NCBI GenBank assembly: GCA_020055645.1
Contig: CM034547.1
Coordinates: 2,914,001-2,978,000 of the forward strand
DNA length: 64,000 nucleotides
Source: Tomocerus qinae
Lineage: Eukaryota > Arthropoda > Collembola > Entomobryomorpha > Tomoceridae
Direction of reading: 5' to 3'
The notes beneath the pieces were generated by a model. It did not search any database and was not told the DNA's origin. It saw only the letters and a program-made list of their open reading frames with translations. The position numbers and the translations under genes were made by a program. Shown here piece by piece: positions 19,695-31,300 of the stretch. Every line of letters starts with the position of its first letter. Position 1 is the stretch's first letter.

Positions 19695-22600
19695 ATGTCA
19701 CGTCATGTTGGTTGTGATTTTTTTGCTGGATGGTTTTCAGGTAAGAAATTAACGAATGACGAAAGTAGGATTATAAGTCTTCTGGCGGATTTGGGACTCC
19801 CTACAGCTATTCTTAATACAACTCTTGGTACTTCTTATATAATGTTTTGTTTTGTCATTTTTTATTAGGAGTTGCTGGTATTATTGTGGGACAACCGATG
19901 GACACAGTTAAAGTTTACCAACAGGTGTACAGTACCAGTGCCATAAAGGCTTTTAAGAACATTCAACAACGAACTGGATGGACTGGTGAGTCTTGCTTGT
20001 TGCTTACTTCACCCCCGTATATGCTCTTAGCATGGATTATTATGATCATTAACATGATTATTAATGCATTAATTTTAATATCCCTTATATGGATAGTCAT
20101 GCGTTCGCATTTGTATTAAACTTTTACTTCATGTCAATAATCCATGCTAAAAGAGCATATACGGGATATCCCTTTGCGTATACAAGTTGTCACTATCCAT
20201 AATATATGAGATATCCTTTCCCTTTTGTATATACAGGATACCCCCTCTCAAGCGGTTTTGAGTGGCGACATTTCAAAATAGTATAACTTAACCTAGTACT
20301 TAGTACTATATAGTGGCAGAGGGTGTTACCACATCGACCAACCTTGAGTAAAATTACCCGTCCTACGGACAACGGACGAGTGAATAGAGGTTTCCCACAA
20401 TTGGTGACCGGTCACTAAATTAACATGAATAGGTGTTGAAATGACTACAGTACCTGCCTGTGTTATCCTGGAATTGTGGGAAACGTCTATTAACAGGGTG
20501 CTTGAAATTTTCATAAATTTTCAAAAAATAACAATTTGCTACTTGTGGATATAAACTTTATAAGCTGCGAATTTAATTGTAGACACCCGTCCGTAAGTGT
20601 GTTAGTTGTCCGAATTTATTTAATCCGTTTCAATATTCATTTAACAATGGCGACTGGAAATATTACTACTAATTTATTTCATCTGTTTTGAGTTTATTTA
20701 AAACCCGCGCATGGAAATTCATTCTATTCCCAATTTATTTTTTTGCACCCTCCCGTTGGAAGTGCTCCAAAAATGATCGAAAACTATCGAATTAATCAAT
20801 AATTAATTATCCCATTCACAGGTCGATAAGAATAAAAAGTTAAAATTAACCTGTTCCTCCGTACCACAAATAATTGAAAGTTAGAATCACCCCATACACC
20901 CATCCTTTAATAAACCATGTACAAATGGATGTAAAAAAGTAGCGGCAAAAGAGTAAATCAGTGTCTATTTTTAGTTTAATAATGTTCCTTAAATCATTCT
21001 GATATCGAACGAGGTATTAAACGATTTTTTAGGACGAATATAATGGAAGTTACGTCAATTTTTATGATTTAACCCCTTTCCCCTGTCAGGGGATGACTGT
21101 AACCTACTTAATAATGTTCCTTAAATCATTCTGATATCGAACGAGGTATTAAACGATTTTTTAGGACGAGTATAACGGAATTTACGCCAATTTTTATGAT
21201 TTTACCCCCTTCCCCTGTCAGAGGATGACTGTAACCTACTTAATAATGTTCCTTAAATCATTCTGATATCGAACGAGGTATTAAACGATTTTTTAGGACG
21301 AATATAACGGAAGTTACCTTAATTTTTATGATTTTACCCCCTTCCTCTGTCAGGGGATGACTGTAACCTACTTAATAATGTTCCTTAAATCATTCTGATA
21401 TCGAACGAGGTATTAAACGATTTTTTTGGACGAGTATAACGGAAGTTACGTCAATTTTTATGATTTTACCCCCTTCCCCTGTCAGGGGATAACTGTAACC
21501 TACTTAATAGTGTTCCTTAAATCTTTCTGATATCGAACGAGGTATTAAACGATGCTTACGGACAGACAGATCGGGCATTCCTATAAAGCAGCTGCCGCTA
21601 CTTAATAACTAAAAGTTGTAACCGTCCTACCCCCTACCTCCTAACAATTTAAAGTTTAAGTCAACCTTTAATCATTTATTAATTAAAGGTTGAAGTTAGC
21701 CTTTAATTATTAAATGTTGGAGTCAACCCTTAATAATTAAAGGTTGGAGTCAACTCTTAATAATTTAAGGGTTGAAGTAAGAAATTGTTTTGAAATCGCA
21801 TAGAAAGTTTGATTATCTCATTACACAAGAGCGTATTTAGAGGGGGGTGCTAGGGTGTGCTTTTTCAATTACAAGTATCTTAAATTTGTTTGAACATTGT
21901 AGAATCTATTTGAGCGTTTTCGAACCTTATCGAACATTTCCGAAACCATTTTTTGCTATATTGAACATTAGGAGCTGAGATTTTAATATGTTTACAATGG
22001 AAATTTGTATGATTTATGCAATATTCCGTTTTAGAAATTAGCACCCCCTTAGATCCAATTTCTAGATATGCCCTTGACGTTACATGACGTTTTTAGTGAA
22101 TTTTTCTAATGACGACCTTTGACCTTTTGACATGACCTTTTTGAATGAGCTATCTCATGACGTTTTACAATGTCGATAACTAAAGTTACACCAAATTTTA
22201 GTTTTTGAACCACGCAGTCAGTGGGTGTGTCCGATTTTCTACATTTCAACTCGGCCTCACTTTTCATCTCTACATCACGTACAGAAGGTTTGAATAGTGA
22301 AAAGAAATAAATGCCAACCCTGATTCCACTGCCAGTTCGAATCTTTGCCTGTGTGAAATGGCCGTAAAGGGTGATCATATCGATAGCTATTATGCTTATG
22401 TGGACGAGATTAGCTTGTCTTTGTTGAGCTAGTAGACTTCCAAAACAGTCCCACGCGCCACGCCCACAACAGTGACACGTAATGACAATGACAGCAAGGC
22501 TTCTTGGGCACTAATTGACGTTTTCACGGTTTCTCAATTGGTGGGCTTTGAAAACGTCAATTAATGCCTTTTGTGCCTACTTAAGATGTAATAACCACCA

Positions 22601-25600
22601 TAATATTTATTATTTTGTTTAAGGGTTTTTCAGAGGGATGAGTCTTCCACTACTGACAAGTGGAGTATTAAATTCGGTTTTCTTTGGTACTTACGGAGCT
22701 TCACTAGGATATATCGAAGATTTCAGGGAATTAGTCATGAACCAAAATAGCCTAGAAGCCCATCGTCAAACGGTAATAAAATTAGTCGACATTGATCAGT
22801 TCTGAGTTCTGATGAGTTTAGTTAGTTTGCTAGAAACTAGAAGCCATCTGTCATAGAATTCAGGAGTATTTTTTAGCAATGACCAAGGACCAAGGGAGGG
22901 AGGGTAACCGGTACACGGTACGCCAACAAATAATTTCACGTTTTTTTCGATTTCTGACCATTGCATTGATAAAAATTCCCTAAATCTGGTTAGATTATGA
23001 TAAATTAAGTTAGGATTGTAGGGTGGGGCGGATCGAAAATGTGAAATCAAAATATAAGTTTAAGAATAAGAATATAAGAATAAGTTTCGATTCGATGAAA
23101 TTTGTTTTTACTATATGGGTGTAGGACCAGTAATCTCAGATCCTTTAGGACTTTTCCAAAAAAAGTTGACCTGGGCGGATACATCGAAAGCGAAACAGAA
23201 GTTATCTTCATGATTTGACTATCATATTATTTTAGCCAAGTCGTAAAGGATTTGAGGTAACTGGTCAAAAAAGTTCAAATTCAAAAAGTTTAGTATAAGA
23301 ACGGATTGCAATAGTTGTAAATTGTAAAAAACATTTGAAATGCGAACTGGTGAAATGATGAATTGTGAAAGTGACATGCAAATGTATTAGGTAGAGTGTA
23401 GTTATTCGATTTGAATTAAGTTGTATGAAATTAGGTATTAAATTGTATGAAAGATTTTGAAATTGTGTAATTTCTTTTTCACAAGGTCTTTAAAACAGCC
23501 CTATATAGTCTATTCATATAGTGTATTCGGAATATTTTGCGGGTGCACGGACTATCGGACAGCCCTGCCCACAACCCTTGTATTGTAACAATGATCGTGG
23601 TTTTTTAAGTAGCGGAGCTGCTTTATAGGAATGACCGATCTGTCTGTTTGTTAGCACGATAACTCAAGAACGGTTTGAGAATATCAATTCAAACTTTCTC
23701 TACGTGATCTAGGAATAAATAGTGAGGTCGAGTTCGAAAATGGACGACATCAAGCACACCCTCTGGCTGTGGGCGTGATTCAAAAATTAAAAATTGGTTG
23801 AACTTTAGTTATCGACATTGTAGAACGTCATGAGATAGCTCGTTTGAAAGGTTATTTATTCAGAAGGTCAAGGTCAAGTCATACGTGTCAAAAGGTCAAA
23901 GACCATTGGAAAAATGCACTAAAAACGTCTTGTAATACCCCAAAGCCTGCTTATCTGCGCTCTACTTTGTTCATGCATTTGACATTGTTTATTTTGTAAT
24001 AGGAAACGTACAAAGCTCACCACGGCAGTTATTTAGATATTTTTCTGGCTGGTTGTGTGGGTGCAGCCGCCCCTATCTTCCTCGCGTGCCCTAATGATGT
24101 AATCAAAGTTCGGTGTCAAGCTGCGGGTGCCAAGGAACCGTCGACGACCGGAAGTGTTATGCGGGACATCATACGACACGAAGGCGTGACGGGTTTCTAT
24201 AGAGGGTTCGTAGCTATGCTCTGCAGGTATGAAGTAGTACATACATAGTTCCAATTCATATAATGTATACCGCCGATATATTTTGATGATTTTTAGGGAC
24301 GTGCCAGCTGGAGGAATTTACATATTGTCATATGAGCTGATTAAAGACTGTCTCTCGAAATTGTTGGGTTACCCATCGGACATTTACCAACAATTTTTCG
24401 CCGGAGGGTGTGCAGGTAAATTTAACCTTTTATTCTATATTTTTTATTTTTGTCACATGTTGCACTTACGCAATTTTTAGGCCTTTACTTTACTACGCGC
24501 AAGCGCTTATAATGCTATCAGTAATCGTCCTTAACCTTTGTCTTAATTCTACATTTATCTTACCACTCAAACACTCGCCCTTAAACAGCCTTTGGCGATT
24601 TCACCCAGTCAAAGACTCGAACTGGCAGTGGAAGCACACATTGACTATAATATAGTCAGACTAACCAATAGGATATATATAAAAAAACATCCTTAATGTA
24701 CTATATAGATTTGACATAATATAACAAAATAACAGGATAGCGAGAAAAATTGTAAACAGGAAAATAGCTTCCATTGTGACTGGATTGGACTATTGTGATA
24801 ATTATGTCTATAAGCATCCTCCTGACATTGACATTTCCACCAAAGAGGTAGTGCAGGCTATAACGGAAGTGAAAAAGGGGTCGACAATTAATTCATTACC
24901 AATTCGGCTGTATAAAGAAATCTCTGATGTAATAGCAGTCCCCCTAGCGTTTCTGTTTACGGTTATGTGCTACTCTGCACTCATGCCGAACTATTTTAAA
25001 TCTGCGTGTCTAACTCCACTGTACAAGGGTAAAGGTCGGAAAGTTACAGCTAGCAGCTATCGACCTATTGTGGGGTTGCCCTATGCTTGCAAATTGTTTG
25101 AAAAGATCTTTTTTTGGCGCCTTTCCAAAAATGTTGAGTCACATCTTGATGATCACCAATATGGCTTTAGGAAAAACAGAGGGTGTGAGAATGCGTTGGT
25201 AGCATTTTCTCAAGATGTTTACAACAGTTTAGACTTGGTAAATGGCCGGACTGTGGCTGTGTTTCTCGACCTAAAAATGGCCTTTGATACGGTTCAGCAC
25301 AGTCACCTAATTTTAAAACTAATAAATAACTTTAAATTAGAGCCATATATGCTAAGATTACTCAGGGAATATTTTAGATTCAGAAAATTTAATATAAAAA
25401 ATGGAAAGTTTGTATCACGAGAGTATGAGTTTGAAGCTGGTACTGGGGCTGGTTCCTGCTTGGGTCCTATTTTATTTTCATTATACATCAATGACATTGG
25501 TAGTGTAATTGACATAAATTACATAATGTACGCTGATGATGTTTTGCTTTGGACGAGTGGCTCTGATGTGAACGAGTCAATCAAAAAGGTAAATGAAAAC

Positions 25601-27718
25601 CTAAGCAGGATCCACGAGTGGTGTCAGAAGTACGGGTTAATTATAAGTATTGAGAAAACAAAATTTATGATTCTGCATAAGGTGAATGACACAAAGGTCG
25701 ATCTAAATTTAAGTAGCAGTGTAAATGTGAACGGGTCAGAACTGAATAGAGTATATTCCTTTAAGTATCTTGGTGTAATTTTCGATGTAAATATGAACTT
25801 TAAGCAGCACCATGAATATGTTGACAATAGAGTTAAGGCTGCAATTGGAAAACTCTATCGAATAAAAAGGTTGGTTCCTGAGAGAGTTATCTGCATGCTA
25901 CTTCATTCTTTTGTCGTAAGCATTTCGGACTTTGGTATCGCTGTCTGGGCAACTCTGACCCCTTCGCAACTTAAAACCACCGACGACAGCATCTCTAGAT
26001 TTATAACTAACTATTTTTACCCCAAAATGTTCAAAATGAAAAAGGTGTCCTGTAGAAAACGGTCAACTAGATCGCAAAAGTTATTTAATGTCAATCCCAT
26101 ATTAACCAGGTGCAATTTGTTTACAATTCAGGAAAGAAGAGCTCTAGCACTAATAAAAATTGTTTGGAAGAGTCTTTTATGCTCATACCCGGGAACCAAA
26201 GGGTGGTTTGTTAAAGCTAATTCTGCATCTAGGTCAAAGAGTTTTCCAACATGCACCTTATCCTTCTGTAGAACAGCTTTAAAGCGCAAATCTGTACAAC
26301 ATTCAGCAGTTCTGGCCTGGAATAAACTGCCGAGAAAATATGTGTATGAAGAATTTACGCTAGCTAAGTTATCCGATGAGCACAAAAAATTAACGGCACT
26401 GGAAAGATGAAATGAATTTGTTTAATGTTAAGTTGTTAGTATTACTAATGCTATTATGTTGATGTTATATAGTGTAAGGTAATGTTAAGCTATAATTTAT
26501 CCATGTCTGGGGTGTTAGAGCAGCGGCTAACTGTGTTAGAAGTGCTGATTCTGTTCGATTAACTTTGTTTCGACTGATTGTACCTTTTGACATGTTAATA
26601 AAGCAAGTATTCAGTATTCAGTATTCATTCTCCACACCTTTTACACACGTTTCCCGCTCTTTGCCTTTAGTACAAAATAGCTTCAATATTTTATTACATT
26701 AAGGGATGCGGTTATGTCCCAGGTTATGCGGTTAGGTTAAGTTTCTGGTTATGTGGCTGGGTTTCTCGGTACTAACAACCAAGGTAGGTTAAGTTATAGT
26801 TGTTTGAAATATCACCCAAAACCACTTATGGGGATCAAAGGAGGGGCAGCCATAGATTTTAACAGATTTTAACTCTATGGCATGGAGATGCCTGTTCGCA
26901 GTGGCTGGGCTAGGATTTTTTCGGACGTGGGCACCAGTAAAAAAACAAAAATTTTTATTTGTTTTTTCAATAATTCCTATAATATCTAAAGTATAAAAAC
27001 CTAAAATTACACGTGGGCACGGGCCCACTTGTGCCCATTGCTAGCCCCGCCACTGCCTGTTCGTTTCCTCCATAAGTGGTATTTCAAACAACTATAAATT
27101 AACCTAGTACTAGTGGCTGACTGTGTTACCATATCGACCAACCTTGCTAACAACAATAATGAATTACAATTCTCATTAGGAGTTTTTTAATTTGGCTTCA
27201 CCAGCTGTCAAATTTGAATAATACAGCTGATAACGGATCTAGATATTAGATTATCGATAAAAATATTATTGTATTCAATAAAAAATTTCGAAACTGTCCC
27301 TCTAATTCGCAAAAAATATGAAATATCGCTCGATATGCATGCAACTCAATTTTCGGGGGTTTTCAAATAATATTCCAATCTGCATACTCCATCCTTAATG
27401 TCGTTATTTATTTATCTAATTCTAGGAACTCTCTCATGGGTATTGACGGTGCCTCAGGATACAGTTAAATCTCAAATTCAAGCAAGTCATAAGAAACTTG
27501 GGATGATGCGTGTAATTAAATTGGTGATAGAGAAGGAGGGGCTGGCAGGGCTGACGCGAGGGACAGGGTTGATTTGTCTCAGGGCCTTTCCTACTAACGC
27601 AGTCACTTTCGTGGCCTACGAGCACGTCTACAAACACTGTGCTGCATCCTTTCGTCATAAGACTCCAGAACACGATTCTGGACTTAAATATGATTTGTGT
27701 CCTTGTCGCTGTCGCTAA
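19695..27718 (+). CDS. SLC25 mitochondrial carrier (SLC25A45/47/48-like), 6 exons, 315 aa
   Basis: Exons: 19695-19740, 19869-19985, 22624-22772, 24003-24226, 24297-24415, 27426-27718. All introns are GT-AG with matching phases (1,1,0,2,1); the total is 948 bases ending in TAA. The product has the three-repeat carrier fold of the inner mitochondrial membrane. Signature PX[DE]XX[KR] motifs are PMDTVK (25-30), PNDVIK (134-139) and PQDTVK (228-233), about 100 residues apart. Each is followed by a glycine-aromatic-RG motif (GFFRG, GFYRG, GLTRG). The N-terminus (MSRHVGCDFFAGWFSG) fits the usual first helix, so I chose this ATG; an upstream exon cannot be excluded. The best resemblance is to the SLC25A45/47/48 group; human relatives have been linked to choline or methylated amino-acid import, but the substrate here is unknown. 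The C-terminal tail is Cys/Arg-rich (CPCRCR). Intron 5 holds a LINE, intron 2 tandem repeats and a SINE. A likely AATAAA signal is at 27750. Confidence 0.9.
20014..20164. mobile_element. Foldback element in SLC25 intron 2
   Basis: CGTATATGCTCTTAGCATGG pairs with CCATGCTAAAAGAGCATATA, then CGG, with the outer arms ~28 bases. It starts about 29 bases after the exon 2 donor. A second imperfect pair (ATATCC and GGATAGT blocks) continues to ~20260. Confidence 0.65.
20384..20491. mobile_element. ~108-bp MITE (CCCACAATTGG ends)
   Basis: Full copy of the family at 8971-9078, in opposite orientation. TTTCCCACAATTGG and GAATTGTGGGAAACG form the ends. A degraded CCCGTCCTACGGAC Helitron-like hairpin lies at 20357-20370 just outside. 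Confidence 0.7.
20978..21563. repeat. 132-bp tandem repeat, ~4.4 copies, in SLC25 intron 2
   Basis: TTAATAATGTTCC ends at 20988, 21120, 21252 and 21384, and its TTAATAGTGTTCC variant ends at 21516, an exact 132-base period. Units carry ATATCGAACGAGGTATTAAA and CCCCTGTCAGGGGATGACTG. The last unit ends in a GACAGACAGA microsatellite and CTATAAAGCAGC, so the array grew from the body of the microsatellite-headed family (compare 14550 and 23610). Confidence 0.93.
22080..22290 (-). repeat. Dispersed repeat, inverted partner of 23690-23940
   Basis: GACCTTTGACCTTTTGACAT, GAGCTATCTCATGACG and ATCGATAACTAAAGTT-like blocks are the reverse complement of 23800-23930. The two copies flank SLC25 exon 3 in opposite orientation, ~1.5 kb apart. 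Confidence 0.7.
22300..22505 (+). mobile_element. tRNA-type SINE copy (5'-truncated)
   Basis: TTCCACTGCCAGTTCGAATC contains the B-box-like AGTTCGAATC, then GTGAAATGGCCG, GTCTTTGTTGAGCTAGTAGA and AACAGTCCCAC. It matches 48600-48850. No clear A box remains. A GACGTTTTCAC hairpin follows at 22513-22563. Confidence 0.55.
23610..23940 (+). repeat. Microsatellite-headed dispersed repeat, full copy
   Basis: AGTAGCGGAGCTGCTTTATA, then GGAATGACCGATCTGTCTG, ATAACTCAAGAACGG and a body matching 22080-22290 in reverse. It lies in SLC25 intron 3, 60 bases from exon 4. A lone arm of the 9.3-kb palindrome is at 23115-23170. Confidence 0.65.
24490..24775 (-). mobile_element. SINE/repeat copy that hosts the LINE insertion
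   Basis: On the minus strand it carries GCTTCCACTGCCAGTTCGAG, the same B-box block as at 48610-48630, and a TTAAGGRCGA-type 3' part. The 24725-24775 end (AACAAAATAACAGGA, TAGCTTCCATT) continues at 26626 across the LINE. The contiguous, uninterrupted relative is 52650-52770. Confidence 0.65.
24776..26625 (+). mobile_element. 5'-truncated LINE in SLC25 intron 5, CATT target-site duplication
   Basis: 1850-base insertion with open reading from its first base (24776) to TGA at 26408-26410, ~544 codons. RT motifs: TPLYKGKGRK, SSYRPI, YGFRKNRGCENAL, FLDLKMAFDTV, GVIFDVNMN-type thumb, and the catalytic YADDVLLW. The C-terminal domain ends with WNKLPRKYV. No endonuclease domain: the copy is 5' truncated. 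After a ~200-base 3' UTR the tail is TATTCAG repeats. CATT borders both ends, and 52713-52725 shows the same site uninterrupted. The open frame suggests recent insertion. General type resembles Jockey/CR1-like LINEs; exact clade not assigned. Confidence 0.93.
26786..27104. mobile_element. Foldback element in SLC25 intron 5
   Basis: TATAGTTGTTTGAAATATCA...ACCACTTATGG pairs with CCATAAGTGGTATTTCAAAC, then AACTATA. The inner CACGTGGGCACGGGCCC block relates to GGACGTGGGCACC at 26922. ~300 bases upstream of exon 6. Confidence 0.7.
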
Positions 27719-28009
27719 ACGTCCAATTCAAATAATTCCACTTCTTCATAATAAATATTGTAGCTTTAAATATGTAATTTATATGCATTAAAATGTCACT
27801 TTATTAACTGTCGTCTATAGTGTATAAAAAATTGACTGCCTTTAATGGGTTGAAGCAGTGGCTATTTGTGCCTACCTCCAATTGGAGTTGGGGATGGTTG
27901 AGTTCTGACAATCCCCATGGCACTTAAAAGTGGGTGGAGTCGGTTGGTCTTTTCATGACGCCGCTCAAAATCGCACTTAAAGGGTGTCGCCATAGTATAG
28001 TCACTAGGG

Positions 28010-28375
28010 GCTCAGTGCATTAAAGTTTTTCCACGGTTTCTTGGGGACACCCAAGGAGCTTGGACGGTTAATAAGGAGAGCCAAGTAGAAAATTGCCCGT
28101 AAGGGATTTTGAAGATCTATAAGGGACATTTTGTCCCTAATTTTGTGTAAATATCTGGTTGCTATGCTGTTGGAAACGTATTAAATTATTAGAGGATAGC
28201 AAGTGAGACATGAATGTTTATAGCAGATTGATAAAGACAGGGGTAGGGGACGTTTTCCAAAAAACGTCCCTTATAAATCTTCAAATTCGCTTATGGTAAC
28301 ATTTCCTACTCGGCTCTCCTGATAAAGCGCTACTATACTATGACAACGTCCATGCTCCTTGGGGACACCATAATT
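28010..28375. mobile_element. Foldback element (CTTGGGGACACC ends)
   Basis: TTCTTGGGGACACCCAAGGA at one end and GCTCCTTGGGGACACC at the other. GGACATTTTGTCCCTAATTT and GGTTGCTATGCTGTTGGAAA recur inverted at 42590-42720 in an SLC41 intron. It lies ~290 bases past the SLC25 stop. 28380-28815 has no recognised gene. Confidence 0.6.
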
Positions 28376-29510
28376 CCTTTGTGGGATAATGAGCCACGGT
28401 CCACAGTACACTTTCAGGATTTAAGCAAAACAATAACCTCGGAGTTCTCCAACAGCTCATTAACTATAATATAATCGTAGAATAGGACATGCGCAGTGAA
28501 TAATTCCGTATGCTTGTATGTGCCCATGAGCAGGCACGTATCCAGAAATTTGGTCACTGGGGGCAGCAAATTCTCTATACAAAAGCCGTTATTGAAATTT
28601 AGGATCCGACTCATGAATCACCTTATGTTTCAACATTTTTCTAGCACATTGTACGTTTCAGCTATCTGCTATCAAACGTTTCAAATTCCAATTTAGTTGG
28701 AGTTGGAAATGCTGGAATGGGATTTGTGCGTGGTTGGTATTCGGAGAATTCATCAATGGCATTTTCGTGATTAGGTAATAAAATAGGTAATAAAAATAAT
28801 CTTTGCTTACGAATGAATATATATGTTAACGGCAATAAGTAAATTCAGGCATTAAGCTTAATGCCTAGTCTTTAAGCTTAAAGCCTAGTCTTTAAGGACG
28901 CAGTTTACGTTGGTTGCTAACGAAAAAAATATAATTTCCAAAATTTAACCCGTCAATTGTCACATCCGAAACCCCATAGTTAACCTACCCGGCCATTCCA
29001 CTACCTCAAGGGGAAGTTTTGGCAGTGCAATATTGATAAACAAGATGCTATCAAGTCAATAACAAAATGAATTCCATGCGACATAAACGGCCGTCTTATA
29101 TGGTATAATATTTGTAAATCTATTGGTTAGTACTTTGGTTAGTACTATATCACTATGACTACGGCGTCAATGCTTGTACTTGATGGCCGTTTATGTCACA
29201 TGGACAATAGACATCCTTGATAGTAGTTATAACAACCATGGTTATAACTTAAACTTACAAGTATGAATGCATTGAAGCAAGATGCAAACAAAAAAGATTT
29301 TGTACTAAAGTAATAACATTGCCAATGACGACAGGTGGAAATGCTACTATACAAGTCAGTATAGAAATCTTTATAATATAATACACTTCCCCGTTTCCTA
29401 GAAACTAATTTTTTGGAATTGCATTGACTTATGCCCTCGGTATTCCATCATCAGCAATTCGGGTCAACCTCCATGCATTTAAAATTCATCATAATATCTT
29501 TACATCGACT

Positions 29511-29818
29511 GTTATAACTTCCGGAGGATCAGTCTGATTTTTATGGGACCTACATTTTTGGAACCGTGGACTATCAAGGAACAAAAGTTACCATTCGGAA
29601 TTTTGATATAGTTGTTTTAAATGCATTTAAAAAAATCAAATTCCCAAAAAAATGAGTCATTTTTAGTTTTTTATAAAACGTTGATGTTTTTGGTTCATTT
29701 AAAGCAACTATATCAAAATTCCGAATGCTAACTTCTGTTCCTTGATAGTCCACAGTTCCAAAAATGTAGGTCCCATAAAAATCAGACTGATCCTCCGGAA
29801 GTTATAATAGTCGATGTA
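29511..29818. mobile_element. Foldback MITE nested in transposon copy 1
   Basis: TACATCGACTGTTATAACTT...CAAAATTCCGAATGGTAACT-type arms (~125 bases) pair almost perfectly around a ~60-base centre. No coding content. Confidence 0.85.
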
Positions 29819-30407
29819 AAAGATTTTTTAACATGCATTTTGATAGCCCCCTGTGGTTGCTATGCAGGGCCAAAGTGTAACCTTAAGCTTAAAGCCTGAA
29901 TTTTACTCGGCATTAAGCTTAATGCCTGGTCTTATTGCCTGATTTGGGTAGAAATCAATGTAAGCAACAAAAACTTAAGTCTAATATACACAGTCGATGT
30001 GTATTTATGTAAAATGCAAATGTACACGGTTAGGGTTAGTCATTTAAAACAATATGGGATTTTTAAATGTATTTTAATTTCATAAATTTTACTAATGCTC
30101 AATGTTACCACCTCCTTCATAGAGTTGCATTGGAGATGCCAGGGTTTCTGATCTTAATATGAAGAAATGACTCCACGAGATAACGATAGAATTAAGACAC
30201 AGGCAAATCTATAAGTATATAGTTTATTGTAATGAAATATGAATCGATCCGATTAACTCTAAGTTACTGAGGTAAATTATAATATTAGTGACATGGTAAA
30301 GGTGATTACGTGGGTGGTGATGGGCTCATGATGATGGCACTCCTCGCAAGTCATTGGGCAGGCCTGAGTACTGAGTATGGATAAAGATGACAAATGACAA
30401 TTGAAAT

Positions 30408-30572
30408 TTTTCCTTTGGGGACACTTTAAATCATGCATTTATGAAACCACATCTTAAGACTCAAGACATTGCTGAACTGAAGGTTCGAATTGTCGCCGAG
30501 GTTGAAAGAATTACTCCAATGGAACTCTTTAACACTCGACTTGCTGTGAAATCCGATTGGAGGAGGTGGTAA
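30408..30572 (+). pseudogene. DDE_3 (Tc1/mariner-related) transposase C-terminal remnant
   Basis: FFLWGHFKSCIY is read in one frame at ~30408-30444, and after a frameshift KPHLKTQDIAELKVRI...ITPMELF...RL...WRRW to a TAA at 30570-30572. FFLWGYLK followed by a LK.RI..A...IT helix is how DDE_3 transposases of arthropod transposons end. The 44-codon part is still open and ends right at the inner inverted repeat. Copy 2 keeps the same end at 34682-34816. Confidence 0.55.
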
Positions 30573-31300
30573 CATAGAGTATTAGTAAAATTTATGAAAT
30601 TAAAACACATTTAAAAATCCCATATTGCTTTAAATGACTAACCCTAACCGTGTACATTTGCATTTTACATAAATACACATCGACTGTGTATATTAGACTT
30701 AAGTTTTTGTTGTTTACATTGATTTCCACCCAAATCAGGCAATAAGACCAGGCATTAAGCTTAATGCCGGGCATTTTTAGGCATTAAGCTTATTGCCTAG
30801 GCATTAAGCTTATTGCCTAGGCATTAAGCTTATTGCCTAGGCATTAAGCTTAATGCCTGAATTTACTTATTACCGTTAACATATATTTTGTACTTATGTC
30901 ATTTCATTAGCATTTGTATATTCAAGTGTATCGATTATCTCATTTCATTTGCTTTCTGAAAATTTTCGAGTATTTTACCGATGATTTTTCACAGCCCACC
31001 TCTGAAATATGAAACCCACATTTAATGCGCCGTTTCGGACGGTTGGTTTAGTTACTCATGATTTATTTCATTGCTGTCACGTTATCTGTTGATCTACATA
31101 TTATAAATTTTTTGTCGAAAATCTTTGGCTAAATTACACACATTTAAAAAATATTTTTGTTAACACAAAGTTGGGATAATTTTACTAACTCACAATCCCA
31201 ATAAGTACTTTACAGTCTTAGCGCGTATTACTCTGTATTCAATACTAAATTATACTCTATTGCATTGCAAACCGCCTTAGAACGGCCCACTATTAACGTA

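Larger units (their letters stand above)
28819..30886 (+). mobile_element. DNA transposon copy 1 with AGGCATTAAGCTTAATGCCT subterminal palindromes
   Basis: The ends are ATATGTTAACGGCAATAAGT and its complement (…TTACCGTTAACATAT). Long inverted repeats (left 28819-28896 plus 29883-30117, right 30555-30886) include GTCTAATATACACAGTCGAT and AAATTTTACTAATGCTC-type blocks. The palindrome is stacked five times at 30751-30862. A ~985-base insert (28897-29882) splits the left repeat and contains a foldback at 29511-29818. Internal DDE_3 transposase remnant at 30408-30572. Non-autonomous. Confidence 0.8.

Noticed and set aside
24033-24254. Minus-strand open frame over SLC25 exon 4
   Set aside because: Shadow of the exon; the plus-strand frame carries the carrier motif and splice sites.
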